Shown: positions 8,390 to 18,040, counted from the first letter of the stretch. The stretch: 64,000 nt of DNA from Vibrio echinoideorum (GCF_024347455.1 NZ_AP025484.1:1364001-1428000); one strand, 5' to 3'. Made by a program: numbers and translations. The notes: generated by a model from the sequence alone, not told the origin.

Positions 8390-8797
8390 AGGTAAATTCT
8401 TCTTTAAATGTTGTATAGCGAGATTATGCGCGTTTTGTAGCAAAATACTATCTCAATCACAACCTGAAACCGCTTCGTGTTGAGTATTTTTACAAGCTCC
8501 TCGCAAGCTTATATGATCATCCGATCAAAGCGCTATTTTACCCATGCTTACCCAACTTTACGTTTGTTTACATTCGTACAGGTAATATATGCCTCATCAC
8601 ATAACAGGCGTGGCACCTCACAAATACTTTAGTTCCTGCTTAGCTTCGTCGCTCCAGCTATCGGAACTTGGCTATTTAGCTAGTTAGCAACTTAGCTCGG
8701 ATTTGTTTGAAATAGCTTTGTTTTCAATTAACTTACTTGCACTTGGCTTATTTTGAGCCACGCTTATTGAAATCACCCCGCTTCGGATATCCAATCA
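8390..8797. other. Intergenic region, no gene seen
   Basis: About 400 bp between divergent genes. It must hold both promoters. Apart from loosely repeated TTAGCT/AGCTAG words near 8680, nothing stands out. Confidence 0.5.
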
Positions 8798-9781
8798 ATG
8801 ATCATCACAAAATATCAAGCCCTTACCCTTTCATCGGTTGCTTTGCTCGCTACAGGTTGCTCACCATCATCAGATACGCCCTCGGTCAGCAACATCATTG
8901 ATTACCAAGGCTCAGCGAGTATTACTCAAGGTGTAGCGACCACCGTTGAATCGAATCTCTTTGAGTGTGCAAACGGACGTAGCCGAGTGGCGGGCGTCGG
9001 GGAAATTACGGACTCGGAAGAAAAAGTTTGGACGGTTCCAGCCAAGAACAACTTTGCGACAGGGCCAAAAGCCTTTGATCTTTATGAAGAGTGCTCAAAC
9101 ACCACACCAAGCAGCCTAGCCGAAGTCGATCAAAACTCTGTGCCTGTAGCGGTTGTGGATCCAGACGGTGAGGAAATAACAGGCTATATTTTTGCCGATA
9201 ACTATTTCGAACTTTATATCAACGGCAAGTTAATCGCGGTCGACACAGTTCCTTTCACACCGTTTAACTCAAACATCGTCAAATTTAAGGTTAAGAAGCC
9301 TTACACGATTGCGGTGAAAGTGATTGATTGGGAAGAAAACCTAGGTCTTGGCAGCGAAGATAACCGCGGAAAGGCTTACCACGCTGGTGATGGTGGCTTT
9401 ATTGCGAGCTTTAGTGACGGAACCGTGACAGGACCAGACTGGCAAGCACAAACCTTTTATACGTCACCGATTTATGACCTGACTTGCTTAAGTGAAGTGG
9501 ACGGGAAACGCCTTTCTGAAAACTGCACCACGGAAGGAACTGACCACGGTCAAGATGCCTACGCTGCTCATTGGGAAACACCAACTAACTGGATGAACCA
9601 AGAGTTCGATGCAACATCTTGGCCTCAAGCATCGGTATACTCAGAAGACGATATTGGCGTAAACAATAAAAAAGCGTACATGAACTTTATCGAAAAATTC
9701 AGTGGCGCAGGCGCAAGCTTTATCTGGTCGACAAATGTCGTTCTCGATAATGAAGTGCTACTGAGATATAAGGTTAAATAA
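8798..9781 (+). CDS. Predicted lipoprotein of unknown function
   Basis: A 327-residue exported protein. The N-terminus has a short positive region, a hydrophobic stretch and a lipobox-like LLATGC with the acceptor Cys at residue 21, so it is probably membrane-anchored in the periplasm. The mature part contains the segments AVVDPDGEEITGYIFADNYF and ELYINGKLIAVDTVPFTPFN, which look like a beta-sandwich carbohydrate-binding-like or jelly-roll domain. Later segments include NRGKAYHAGDGGFIASFSDG and WASVYSEDD-like Trp-rich strands. I do not recognise the family. The ribosome binding site is weak. It is followed by a 39-nt hairpin and then a terminator. Confidence 0.7.
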   Translation: MIITKYQALTLSSVALLATGCSPSSDTPSVSNIIDYQGSASITQGVATTVESNLFECANGRSRVAGVGEITDSEEKVWTVPAKNNFATGPKAFDLYEECSNTTPSSLAEVDQNSVPVAVVDPDGEEITGYIFADNYFELYINGKLIAVDTVPFTPFNSNIVKFKVKKPYTIAVKVIDWEENLGLGSEDNRGKAYHAGDGGFIASFSDGTVTGPDWQAQTFYTSPIYDLTCLSEVDGKRLSENCTTEGTDHGQDAYAAHWETPTNWMNQEFDATSWPQASVYSEDDIGVNNKKAYMNFIEKFSGAGASFIWSTNVVLDNEVLLRYKVK

Positions 9782-9835
9782 CCCTTCTGACTTCGTACCT
9801 TTGTAATTAAACCTAGCCTCCATTGAGTTAATACT

Positions 9836-9874
9836 GTCTCGTCCTCAATGTGTAAACACATTTCAGGACGGGAC
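9836..9874. other. Long intergenic hairpin without U-tract
   Basis: Arms GTCTCGTCCT and AGGACGGGAC close an inner stem AATGTGT/ACACATT with a 2-nt loop, giving a nearly continuous hairpin of 39 nt. No T-run follows, so it is not a standard terminator; it could be a 3'-end stabiliser or a processing site. Confidence 0.6.
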
Positions 9875-9882
9875 ATACAAAC

Positions 9883-9916
9883 ACAAAAAAGCGAGCCACT
9901 TGGCTCGCTTTTTTGT
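9883..9916. terminator. Bidirectional terminator between lipoprotein gene and ackA
   Basis: A perfect stem 9885-9897 with 9902-9914, loop ACTT, with A-run and T-run on the two sides. Confidence 0.9.
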
Positions 9917-9947
9917 CGTCTATATTCTACACAAGCGGTTGCTTAGA

Positions 9948-11141
9948 TTACAGGAGCTCTACCGACTGTTGAGCAATTACGAATTCTTCGTTCGTTGGAA
10001 TAACCATTGCTACTGCATCAAGCATTTCTGATTTAGCGATGATGCCTTCAGCGCCAAAGCGAGCTGCTTCGTTGCCCGCTACATCTTCAACAAAACCAAG
10101 AATCTTAAGGTTGCTTAGGATCTCACGACGAATTGGTAGAGAGTTCTCACCGATACCGCCAGTAAAGATGATGCCGTCTAGAGAGTCTAGCGTTGCTAGG
10201 TAAGAAGCAACGTATTTAGCTACTCGGTAAGTAAACACCTCAAAAGCAAGCTTAGCGCCTTCATGGCCCTCTTCCATTGCTTCTAAAATGCCACGAGCAT
10301 CGCTCGTAAGACCAGACACGCCGAGGAAGCCAGACTCCTTGTTTAAAGAGTTGAATACTTGCTCTTGTGACCAACCTTTCTTAAGTAGGTACTCAATGAT
10401 GCCTGGATCTAAGTCACCACAACGTGTGCCCATCATTAGGCCAGAAAGCGGTGTGAAGCCCATTGACGTATCAACACTGTTGCCATCTTTGATAGCACAT
10501 ACAGAAGCGCCGTTGCCTAGGTGCACAGAGATGAAGCTAGATTCTTCAACTGGCTTGTTCAGCATCTTCGCAGCTTCACGGCTAACGAAGTAGTGGCTAG
10601 TACCGTGGAAACCATAACGACGTACACCGAAGTCTGTGTATAGCTCTTTTGCGATTGCACCCGTGAATGCTCGTTGTGGCATTGTTTGGTGGAAAGCAGT
10701 ATCAAACACAGCGAACTGAGGTAGAGAAGGGAAAGCTTCAATCGCAGCACGGATACCGATAGCACCAGCAGGGTTATGAAGTGGAGCTAGGTCAGATAGG
10801 CTTTCAATCTCACTCGTCACTTCTTCAGTAATACGAACGGTTTGAGTAAACTTCTCACCACCGTGAACGATACGGTGACCGATAGCCACGATATCAGCAG
10901 TGAAGCCTAAGTCTTCCATCAGGCCTACCAATTTGCCAATGGCAATTTTGTGGTGGTTACCCTCACCTTGAATAGCAATTTCTGTTTTCTGACCTTGATA
11001 CTTCCAGCTCATGCGAGCATCCTCAAGACCAAAACACTCCCCTAAGCCACTTAATACTGCGTCACCAGAAACAGAATCGATGACAGCAAATTTAAGGGAA
11101 GAACTACCCGAGTTAATAACCAGAACAAACGAATTAGACAT
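9948..11141 (-). CDS. ackA: Acetate kinase
   Basis: A 397-residue cytoplasmic enzyme, full length for the family, catalysing acetate + ATP to acetyl phosphate + ADP. Diagnostic motifs are present in order: NSGSSSLKFAV near the N-terminus, GHRIVHGG, DTAFHQTMP, GFHGTSH, HLGNGASVCAI, GTRCGDLDPG and FTGGIGENS of the ASKHA (actin-like ATPase) fold. Phosphotransacetylase (pta), which usually follows ackA in an operon, is not here. Vibrios commonly carry a second, solitary ackA on chromosome 2, which this copy fits. A long upstream non-coding region precedes it. Confidence 0.95.
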   Translation of the reverse strand: MSNSFVLVINSGSSSLKFAVIDSVSGDAVLSGLGECFGLEDARMSWKYQGQKTEIAIQGEGNHHKIAIGKLVGLMEDLGFTADIVAIGHRIVHGGEKFTQTVRITEEVTSEIESLSDLAPLHNPAGAIGIRAAIEAFPSLPQFAVFDTAFHQTMPQRAFTGAIAKELYTDFGVRRYGFHGTSHYFVSREAAKMLNKPVEESSFISVHLGNGASVCAIKDGNSVDTSMGFTPLSGLMMGTRCGDLDPGIIEYLLKKGWSQEQVFNSLNKESGFLGVSGLTSDARGILEAMEEGHEGAKLAFEVFTYRVAKYVASYLATLDSLDGIIFTGGIGENSLPIRREILSNLKILGFVEDVAGNEAARFGAEGIIAKSEMLDAVAMVIPTNEEFVIAQQSVELL

Positions 11142-11804
11142 TGGATATGGATCCTGTTTCAGTACGAATTGGATGAAGTGTTTACTTCAATTTTAGTTAA
11201 GCCCATTATTCAATAATTTTTGAATCTTTCAACTTTTGTTTTGTAAAAACCACTAAATGAACACAATTAAGTTGATCTTAGTCATCTATTTATTTATTTC
11301 GAGAGCGAAATTAAAAAATAGTTGAATAATAAAGTTGATGAACTGACGAAGCAAACGACTGCTCAAATTATTTTTAGCTTGATTCAGTTAATTAGAGTGA
11401 CTCAAGAAAATGCAAGAAATCAGAAGAGAAAGCGATAGCACTCTGCCCTCACCCAATAAAAAATGCCGACAATTTATTCTCCCTTTCCCAGCGTTTACAT
11501 CAAAAAGGCAGAAAGTACGAAGATATTCATAAACGACGTGATAAGGCATTCGACTTAAGTGCAGATAGAACTCTTTTCTACGAATAGGCGTCCTACACTG
11601 TAGCTTAGAGGGTTTCTATTCATTGTAACCAGTCGTTGTGGCACGTTATTTCAGTATGGCCTCGTAGGCCAATACAGTTACGTTAACGGTGTATGTCTCT
11701 GCTAACGATGTATTTACTAATCTCGCCGAAAAGACCATTAGCGATACGGATTCGAATCGATCCCTTTGATACACCAATGCGGGTAAAAGTTAGCGAGCAG
11801 GCAC
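11142..11804. other. 660-bp non-coding region with secondary structure
   Basis: No convincing gene. Seen: a hairpin GTAT-GGCCT/AGGCC-ATAC at 11654-11675; an imperfect 13-nt direct repeat (11682-11694 and 11701-11713, two mismatches); a 40-codon frame at 11410-11532 (start MQEIRRESDS) without a good ribosome binding site. It contains the ackA promoter and possibly a small RNA. Confidence 0.5.
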
Positions 11805-11835
11805 AAAAAAGCCGAGCATTAAGCTCGGCTTTTAA
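11805..11835 (-). terminator. Intrinsic terminator of deaD
   Basis: An 11-bp stem (11807-11817 with 11823-11833), loop ATTAA, with a T-run on the minus strand, 40 nt after the deaD stop codon. Confidence 0.85.
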
Positions 11836-11874
11836 ATTCTGTGTCTAGATTAGAATATCTAGGCTAAAGGTTGA

Positions 11875-13887
11875 TTAACCTTCGCTGCGTTCTGGACGAC
11901 GACCACGGTTACCACCGTTGCCAGCGCTAGCGCCATTGCCGTTACCATGGCCACGTTCGCCACGGAAGTTACCACGGTGATCACCACCACGGTTACGGTC
12001 AAAACGACGCTCGCCATCACGACCACCAGCAGAGTTACCATCACGACCGCCAGCTGGGCTACCATCACGGTTGCCACGGTAGCCACCACGACCGCCATTG
12101 CCACCTTCACGGTTACCACCTTCGCGATTACCGCCTTCACGGTTACCACGGTAGCCGCCGCCATCACGACCGCCGCCACGGTTGCCATCACGACCGCCGC
12201 CGCCACGACGAGGCTCACGGAAGTCGTTGAAATCAACAACTACAGCGCCAGCTTCTTTTTGACGAATGCGAAGTTTGCTTAGCTTACCAGTAGTTTCAGA
12301 GTTCATTGCTTTTGGAAGCTGAACGTAAGTAGAACCTTGGTCTAGCTTGATAGCACCGATAGAACCTTTAGTTAGGCCAAGTTCGTTTGCTAGTGCGCCA
12401 ACGATATCTTTAACCTGAACACCTTGCTCACGGCCAACTTGTAGTTGGTAAGTATCCCAATCTTGCGTATTGAAGTTACGACCACCACCGTCACGGCCAT
12501 TGTCACGATCTTCGCGACGATCTTTACGACGGTTCTTATCGCGCTCGATAGCAGCGATCATTGGGTCTTCGCCAACGTAGAATAGTGGGCTCTTACCTTG
12601 CTGACGCTTAAGAAGCATTGCAGCTAGTGTAGCAGCGTCTACTTCTAGAGACTCTTGAAGAGTAGAGATAAGACCTGCAAAGTTTTCTAGAGCTTTGCTT
12701 TCTTTCTCTGTTTCAAGTTCAGCGCCAAGCTTAGCAACACGTGCAGCAGCAACTTCGTCACGTTGTGGAAGTTGGATTTCTTCCATTTGAGACTTAGTTA
12801 CGCGCTCGATAGTGCGAAGCATGCGAATTTGATTAGTGCGAACTAGTAGGATCGCTTTACCTTTACGTCCAGCACGGCCTGTACGACCAATACGGTGGAT
12901 GTAAGATTCAACATCGAATGGGATGTCGTAGTTAAATACGTGAGTGATACGTGGAACATCAAGACCACGAGCTACAACGTCAGTTGCAACTAGGATATCG
13001 ATAACACCTTGTTTGATGTGATCAACAGTGCGCTCACGTAGAGACTGAGGAATATCACCGTGCAGTGCAGCAGCTTTGAAGCCACGTGCAGATAGCCAAT
13101 CAGCTAGACGCTCAGTGTCTTGACGAGTACGTACGAATACGATTGACGCGTCAGTTTCTTCAGTTTCTAGAAGACGAGACATTGCTTCGTCTTTTTCTAC
13201 GCCTTTAACAACCCAGTAATTCTGCGCTACTTTATCAACCGTGTGGTTAGTACCAGCAACGTCAACTCGTGCAGGGTTACGTAGGTAACGGTCAACAATA
13301 GTCTTAACCATTGGAGGCATAGTTGCAGAGAAAAGTACACGTTGTGCAGATTCTGGAGCTTGCTCAAGGATCCAAGTAACGTCATCTACGAAACCCATTT
13401 TTAGCATTTCATCTGCTTCATCAAGAACAAATGTGTGTGCTTCATCTAGGTGTAGACGGTCACGAGTTAGTAAGTCTTTAACACGACCTGGAGTACCAAC
13501 AACAATGTGAGCACCGCGGCTTAGAGCACGCATTTGGTCAACAATTGAAGCACCACCGTAGATTTCAAGAACTTTAAGACCGTTGATGTCACGACCTAAG
13601 TTTTTGATTTCTGCAGCAACTTGAATCGCTAGCTCACGAGTAGGAGCCATGATGATTGCTTGTGGTTTGTGTTGGTTCAGGTTGATTTTGTTAAGTAAAG
13701 GCAGAGAGAATGCTGCTGTTTTACCAGTACCAGTCTGTGCTTTACCTAGTGCGTCACGGCCTTCAAGAAGAAGAGGAATAGCTGCTGCTTGGATTGGAGT
13801 CGGAGAAACGAAACCCATTCCATCAAGAGCTGAAAGAATGTTATCGTTAAGGGCTAATTCATTAAATTGAATTACAGATTCGGACAT
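11875..13887 (-). CDS. deaD: ATP-dependent RNA helicase DeaD/CsdA
   Basis: A 670-residue DEAD-box helicase of the cold-shock DeaD type, acting in ribosome assembly, mRNA decay and translation at low temperature. Motifs: Q-motif region at residues 8-33, AQTGTGKT at 50-57, PTRELA near 82, DEAD at 156-159, SAT, and HRIGRTGRAGRKG in the second RecA domain. A DbpA-like RNA-binding domain follows (KDIVGALANELGLTKGSIG). The last about 90 residues are an RGG/Arg-Gly-Asn-Asp tail with three NREGG repeats. The start at 13887 (MSESVIQF) follows GTGGGAT and matches relatives; the frame extends 28 codons further without support. Confidence 0.95.
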   Translation of the reverse strand: MSESVIQFNELALNDNILSALDGMGFVSPTPIQAAAIPLLLEGRDALGKAQTGTGKTAAFSLPLLNKINLNQHKPQAIIMAPTRELAIQVAAEIKNLGRDINGLKVLEIYGGASIVDQMRALSRGAHIVVGTPGRVKDLLTRDRLHLDEAHTFVLDEADEMLKMGFVDDVTWILEQAPESAQRVLFSATMPPMVKTIVDRYLRNPARVDVAGTNHTVDKVAQNYWVVKGVEKDEAMSRLLETEETDASIVFVRTRQDTERLADWLSARGFKAAALHGDIPQSLRERTVDHIKQGVIDILVATDVVARGLDVPRITHVFNYDIPFDVESYIHRIGRTGRAGRKGKAILLVRTNQIRMLRTIERVTKSQMEEIQLPQRDEVAAARVAKLGAELETEKESKALENFAGLISTLQESLEVDAATLAAMLLKRQQGKSPLFYVGEDPMIAAIERDKNRRKDRREDRDNGRDGGGRNFNTQDWDTYQLQVGREQGVQVKDIVGALANELGLTKGSIGAIKLDQGSTYVQLPKAMNSETTGKLSKLRIRQKEAGAVVVDFNDFREPRRGGGGRDGNRGGGRDGGGYRGNREGGNREGGNREGGNGGRGGYRGNRDGSPAGGRDGNSAGGRDGERRFDRNRGGDHRGNFRGERGHGNGNGASAGNGGNRGRRPERSEG
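12101..12145. repeat. 15-bp tandem repeat in the deaD RGG tail
   Basis: Three adjacent 15-bp units encode NREGG three times in the arginine-glycine tail of DeaD. The units differ at one to three bases. In-frame copy changes would alter only the tail length. Confidence 0.85.
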
Positions 13888-14279
13888 TGGGATCCCACTA
13901 TATATAAGTAAACAAAAGGTCCCGGGAGCTCTATCAATTCCAATACTGATCCAATCAGATACTGATTCCATTCAGAGTTACGAAGCAGTAATAAAACACT
14001 TCAAGCCATTAGGGACGTCTAAGGGAGGCGGATTATTCCCTAAATGCATAAAAAAAGCCAGAAAAAATTGAAATACATCACATATTTTTCGGTTTTATAT
14101 CAATACTGGTTATCATATCGTCAAAACTTGATGAATATCTCGTCACAGCTTGCCGATTCCATCAAATTGATACAGTTAAATAAGTGGGCAATTAATTTAA
14201 GCCCACTTCGGCTTTCAGTAGTAATCAGACCTCGCAATGATTATAGTATGCTCAATTGTCCTCGTTAGATAAAAGTAAG
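13888..14279. other. Divergent deaD/rnb promoter region
   Basis: An AT-rich 390-bp gap with no gene. It probably includes a long deaD leader, as is known for cold-shock helicases. A strong hairpin at 14182-14208 lies about 70 bp before rnb. Confidence 0.5.
14182..14208. promoter_or_regulatory. Hairpin in the rnb leader
   Basis: The 8-bp perfect arms AAGTGGGC and GCCCACTT are separated by 11 AT-rich nt. The downstream GGCTT could pair with AAGCC as an alternative. It may be a leader structure affecting rnb mRNA stability; no U-tract follows. Confidence 0.45.
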
Positions 14280-16286
14280 ATGTTTCAAGATAATCCCCTA
14301 CTCGCTCAGCTAAAGCAGCAAATCCAAGAAACCCTCCCTAAAAAGGAAGGTACGATCAAAGCCACTGAAAAAGGGTTTGGTTTTCTCGAAGTCGATAGCA
14401 AAACAAGCTTCTTCATCCCGCCTCCGTACATGAAGAAATGTGTACACGGTGACAAAGTCATTGCGATCATTCGTACAGAGAAAGAACGCGAAGTAGCCGA
14501 ACCAGAGGAATTGGTTGAACAAGGTCTTACTCGCTTCATCGCACGAGTTAAGCTTTTCAAAGGTCGATTGAACGTTGTTCCAGATCACCCGCAACTGAAA
14601 AAGCTGCAACTAAAAGCAAAAGCTAAGAAAGGCTTAAACCCTGAAACGCTAAAAGAAGGCGACTGGGTTGTCGCTCATATCGTTCAGCACCCATTAAAAG
14701 GTGATAACGGTTTCTTGGCTCAAATCTCTGAAAAAATCACCGACGCTGATGACAAGATCGCACCTTGGTGGGTAACACTGGCACAAAACGACCTACCTAA
14801 CAGTGAGCCTCAAGGCATCGACAACTGGCAGATCAACGACGATGCCGATCTTGAACGCGTAGATATGACGCACGTACCTTTTGTAACCATCGATGGTGAA
14901 AGCACAAAAGATATGGACGATGCGCTTTACGCGAAGAAGAAAGAGAACGGTGATTTCGAACTGACTATCGCTATTGCGGATCCTACGGCTTACATCTCTC
15001 CAGATGACTCTATGGATAAAGTAGCTCGCGAACGTGGTTTCACTATTTACCTTCCTGGCCGTAACATTCCTATGTTACCTCGCGATCTTGCCGACAACTT
15101 ATGTTCACTAATTGAGAACGAAGTTCGCCCTGCACTTTGCTGTACAGTGACGGTATCTAAAGAAGGTGTTATCGGTGATGACATTAACTTCTTTGCTGCG
15201 AACATCAAATCTCACGCTCGTCTTGCTTACGACAACGTATCAGACTGGCTAGAAACAGGGACGTCAGAGAAGTGGCAGCCATCAGAAGAAATCGCTGCTA
15301 TTGTTTCTGATTTGCACCAATTTGCACAAGCACGTTCAGCATGGCGCTCTGCAAACGCAGTTGTGTTCCCAGATCGCCCTGACTACCGCTTTGAACTAAG
15401 CGAAGACAACGACGTTGTCGCTATCCACGCAGATACTCGTCGCAGCGCGAACAAGCTAGTTGAAGAATCAATGATCAGCGCGAACATCTGTGCTGGTCGT
15501 GTATTGAAAGAAAATTTCAATCAAGGTGTGTTTAACTGCCACTCTGGATTCAAAGCTGAAAAACTATCAGACGTTCTAGAACTGGTTAATCCAGAAGCAG
15601 AAACACCGTTTACAGAAGAGCAGATCGTATCTCTAGAGGGTTTTGCTACTCTGCGCCGTTGGTTGGGCTCTTTAGACAACAGCTACTACGACAACCGCAT
15701 TCGTAAATTTCAAGCGTACAGCGAGATCAGCAATGAGCCTGCACCACACTACGCTATGGGTTTAGACATTTACGCAACTTGGACTTCTCCAATTCGTAAA
15801 TACGGCGATATGATTAACCACCGTATGCTTAAAGCGCACATCTTAGGTAAAGCGCCAATTCAAACGCCAGATGAAACGATTGGTGATGAACTTGCTCTGC
15901 ACCGCCGTCATCACGGTATGGCTGAGCGTAATGTTGGCGATTGGTTATATGCCCGCACGCTAGCGAACGCTCCGGCAGACGAAACTCGCTTCCAAGCAGA
16001 GATCTTCGACATTAACCGTGCAGGCATGCGTGTTCGCCTACTGGATAATGGTGCAGCTGCATTTATCCCTGGCTCTCTCATTATTAATAATAAGGAGAGA
16101 ATAGAGTGCAACAGTGATATGGGTACTGTATCTATCGATAAAGAAATGGTATACAAACTGGGAGACGTTTTAGAAGTAGTTCTCTCAGAAGTTAATCAGG
16201 AAAACCGTAACTTAGTAGCCAAACCTACTCAAGTTTTTGCGGACTTGCCTAGCGAGCCTGAAACGACAAATGAAACCGAAGCTTAA
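14280..16286 (+). CDS. rnb: Exoribonuclease II (RNase II)
   Basis: A 668-residue 3'-5' exoribonuclease that degrades single-stranded RNA processively. Order: two N-terminal cold-shock domains (about residues 20-180), the RNB catalytic domain (about 190-525), and a C-terminal S1 domain (about 560-645). The magnesium-binding acidic residues are seen at D205, D211, D213 and D214 in [15 protein letters not shown], matching E. coli D201/D207/D209/D210. The start [14 protein letters not shown] is the same as in E. coli RNase II. The frame extends eight codons to a TTG at 14256, which I reject. A clear terminator follows. Confidence 0.95.
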   Translation: MFQDNPLLAQLKQQIQETLPKKEGTIKATEKGFGFLEVDSKTSFFIPPPYMKKCVHGDKVIAIIRTEKEREVAEPEELVEQGLTRFIARVKLFKGRLNVVPDHPQLKKLQLKAKAKKGLNPETLKEGDWVVAHIVQHPLKGDNGFLAQISEKITDADDKIAPWWVTLAQNDLPNSEPQGIDNWQINDDADLERVDMTHVPFVTIDGESTKDMDDALYAKKKENGDFELTIAIADPTAYISPDDSMDKVARERGFTIYLPGRNIPMLPRDLADNLCSLIENEVRPALCCTVTVSKEGVIGDDINFFAANIKSHARLAYDNVSDWLETGTSEKWQPSEEIAAIVSDLHQFAQARSAWRSANAVVFPDRPDYRFELSEDNDVVAIHADTRRSANKLVEESMISANICAGRVLKENFNQGVFNCHSGFKAEKLSDVLELVNPEAETPFTEEQIVSLEGFATLRRWLGSLDNSYYDNRIRKFQAYSEISNEPAPHYAMGLDIYATWTSPIRKYGDMINHRMLKAHILGKAPIQTPDETIGDELALHRRHHGMAERNVGDWLYARTLANAPADETRFQAEIFDINRAGMRVRLLDNGAAAFIPGSLIINNKERIECNSDMGTVSIDKEMVYKLGDVLEVVLSEVNQENRNLVAKPTQVFADLPSEPETTNETEA

Positions 16287-16294
16287 GAACTTTA

Positions 16295-16346
16295 AAGGTT
16301 AGGCTTGCAAGGTTAGATCTTTCAAGGTTAAAAGCTTCAAAGGTTC
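16295..16346. repeat. Four AAGGTTA words at 14-16-nt spacing
   Basis: AAGGTTA occurs at 16295, 16309 and 16324, and AAGGTTC at 16340, between the rnb stop and its terminator. Function unknown; probably degenerate slippage. Confidence 0.5.
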
Positions 16347-16352
16347 ACTTCT

Positions 16353-16380
16353 AAAGGCGCTAATTATTAGCGCCTTTTTT
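16353..16380 (+). terminator. Intrinsic terminator of rnb
   Basis: An 11-bp stem (16353-16363 with 16367-16377), a 3-nt loop and a T-run. Confidence 0.9.
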
Positions 16381-16457
16381 GTAAATGTCTCATGCTTAAA
16401 CAATACTTAAAAAAACATTCAATAAGCAATCAATTTACAACGTCAAAGAAGCGCACT

Positions 16458-17264
16458 ATGTCATCGATTACAGTTACTCAATTCAGAAATTTTATTCCTA
16501 GGAAACGAGAACGTTACCCCGCCTCGAAAAACGGTATCTTCATCGTATCTAAAGGCAGTATTTCTTTCACGTTACCCAATGGCACTGAAGCCTCATTACA
16601 AGCGGGAGATTTCACGCTTTACAATTCAGGGCAGATTAAAGATGTCACTGTTAATACTGAAAATGGCGAATTTAGCTCAACGTGTTTAGATTTTGATTTG
16701 GCTATTTTTCAGAAATTCATCAATCAATTTGGTGATTTAGAGCCTACTCGAATTCCAAATAAATACATCAAGTTCGACAAAACCGACACTGAGATACATC
16801 AGATGAAGGAGCTCATCCTAACACTGGCTAATTCACAAACTCAGAATGACTACGCACTCACCCAGTTAGGCTTAGCTTTGTTGTCGTTGATGGTAGAGCA
16901 ATACCCGGCTTTGCTGACGATTATTGTCCGTGCTTCAAGTTTAAATGTGACACAGAAGGTCATACATTACATTGAGCAGAACATTGAAAATAATATTTCA
17001 TTAGATACGCTAGCCAGTTATATGGGGATGTCTCCTGCTACGCTTAAACGTCGCTTGTCGGCTGAAGACCTGTCATTTTCAAATCTATTAAAGATAAAGC
17101 GCATTGCCCATGCTGCTACTCAGCTCAGAACATCGAACAAATCGATTACTCAGATCGCTTACGAATCCGGTTTTAAAAGTGCTGCCCACTTCAGTACTGC
17201 CTTTAAAACCTATCATGGCAAGACACCCAAAGACTTCCGCTCTTTAGTTGCACAGTCTTTGTAA
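16458..17264 (+). CDS. AraC family transcriptional regulator
   Basis: A 268-residue regulator with an N-terminal cupin-like sensing half (IFIVSKGSISFTLPNGTE, LQAGDFTLYNSGQIKDV) and a C-terminal AraC/XylS DNA-binding domain. The latter begins about residue 170 with two helix-turn-helix units: LDTLASYMGMSPATLKRRL and SITQIAYESGFKSAAHFST, ending FKTYHGKTPKDFR. Targets are unknown. The start at ATG 16458 has AAGAAG at a proper distance. An upstream in-frame ATG at 16392 would add 22 residues but begins almost in the rnb terminator. The nearest gene downstream is on the other strand. Confidence 0.85.
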   Translation: MSSITVTQFRNFIPRKRERYPASKNGIFIVSKGSISFTLPNGTEASLQAGDFTLYNSGQIKDVTVNTENGEFSSTCLDFDLAIFQKFINQFGDLEPTRIPNKYIKFDKTDTEIHQMKELILTLANSQTQNDYALTQLGLALLSLMVEQYPALLTIIVRASSLNVTQKVIHYIEQNIENNISLDTLASYMGMSPATLKRRLSAEDLSFSNLLKIKRIAHAATQLRTSNKSITQIAYESGFKSAAHFSTAFKTYHGKTPKDFRSLVAQSL

Positions 17265-17374
17265 GTGCAGGTTCAGGTAAAAATAAAAGTAAAAATCTGA
17301 AATGTGTTGATTGGAATTTACGAAGGTCGTTCATTTTTGGTATCAAACCACCAGTGAACGCCTAAGTAAAATGG

Positions 17375-17737
17375 TCACGACCAGAAATACGATTTAGGAT
17401 CTTTTTCTATTTCAGAAAGAATGGCATCAAGATCCTTCGATTTAGCGAGGTAAGGATAAGGTCCCCAATTCACTGAGTCACTTTCCGAATCACCTTCAAG
17501 CGGCACCATAACCGACCAACAAGATAGCGACTCATCAAAGATCACGCAGGCTATATCGTTTGTATAATCACTGTGAGATGAGTCGAGCAGATAATGTGCC
17601 TGAGAAAACACCACACCACCCTCACACGCTTCATAGAGGGATTTACCTAGCTCTACCGGTAAACTGCGATTGCGAGAAGTACAGAGCCTTTCAGCCCCAA
17701 TTAAAAGACGGTTCAGTTCTATATGAATGACGGACAT
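17375..17737 (-). CDS. Hypothetical protein
   Basis: A 120-residue soluble protein that I do not recognise, with no signal peptide or membrane segment. Two Cys (19 and 38) are not in a recognisable pattern. The C-terminal part (WGPYPYLAKSKDLDAILSEI) suggests a small alpha/beta domain. ATG 17737 is chosen because AAGGGG stands 4 nt before it; the frame reaches an ATG at 17806 (23 more residues). It is convergent with the AraC gene. Confidence 0.6.
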   Translation of the reverse strand: MSVIHIELNRLLIGAERLCTSRNRSLPVELGKSLYEACEGGVVFSQAHYLLDSSHSDYTNDIACVIFDESLSCWSVMVPLEGDSESDSVNWGPYPYLAKSKDLDAILSEIEKDPKSYFWS

Positions 17738-18040
17738 AACACCCCTTGCGACTTCATAGAAACTTTCTAAGTAGTGAGTTTCTCTACTTAGCTTAGGATT
17801 CAACAAACATTTTAGCGAACAAGCGCGAACAAAATACCCACCCTGCTCTCATAAACGAACCTTCTCTTGATCCCGTCCATTAGTTCAGACTGCGACAACT
17901 CATTTGAGCCAAACTAAGCTATGCCGAACTCACTTTTATAAGCCAACCTAGCTGGCATCTTGCACACGAATGGAATTTCACAAAAGTGTCATATAAGCGA
18001 CCTATGATATGCGACAAATGTTATTAACTAGGAGTTGTTT
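17738..18040. other. Intergenic region with Pho-type promoter
   Basis: A 300-bp gap between divergent genes. The right end holds the promoter described at 17975-18008; nothing else was recognised. Confidence 0.5.
17975..18008 (+). promoter_or_regulatory. Putative PhoB-dependent promoter
   Basis: ATTTCACAAAAGTGTCAT (17975-17992) resembles an 18-nt Pho box of two 7-nt repeats with an AAAA spacer: 4 of 7 and 5-6 of 7 matches to CTGTCAT. Exactly 10 nt later comes TATGAT (18003-18008) as a -10 element, the spacing of the E. coli phoA promoter. It leads into the PstS-like gene. Confidence 0.6.

Noticed and set aside
11410..11532. 40-codon frame coding for a basic peptide in the ackA upstream region
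   Set aside because: No proper ribosome binding site and no recognisable composition; kept only as a note in the intergenic entry.
11700..11790. A GGATTCGAATC stretch resembling a tRNA T-loop
   Set aside because: The flanking stems do not pair as a T-arm, and no acceptor or anticodon arms can be found around it.
11859..12239. Val/Ala-rich open frame on the minus strand
   Set aside because: It is a shadow of the deaD RGG tail in another frame; the composition follows the GGN-rich codons.
13888..13971. 28-codon N-terminal extension of DeaD
   Set aside because: The relatives begin at MSESVIQF, and the Shine-Dalgarno lies before 13887.
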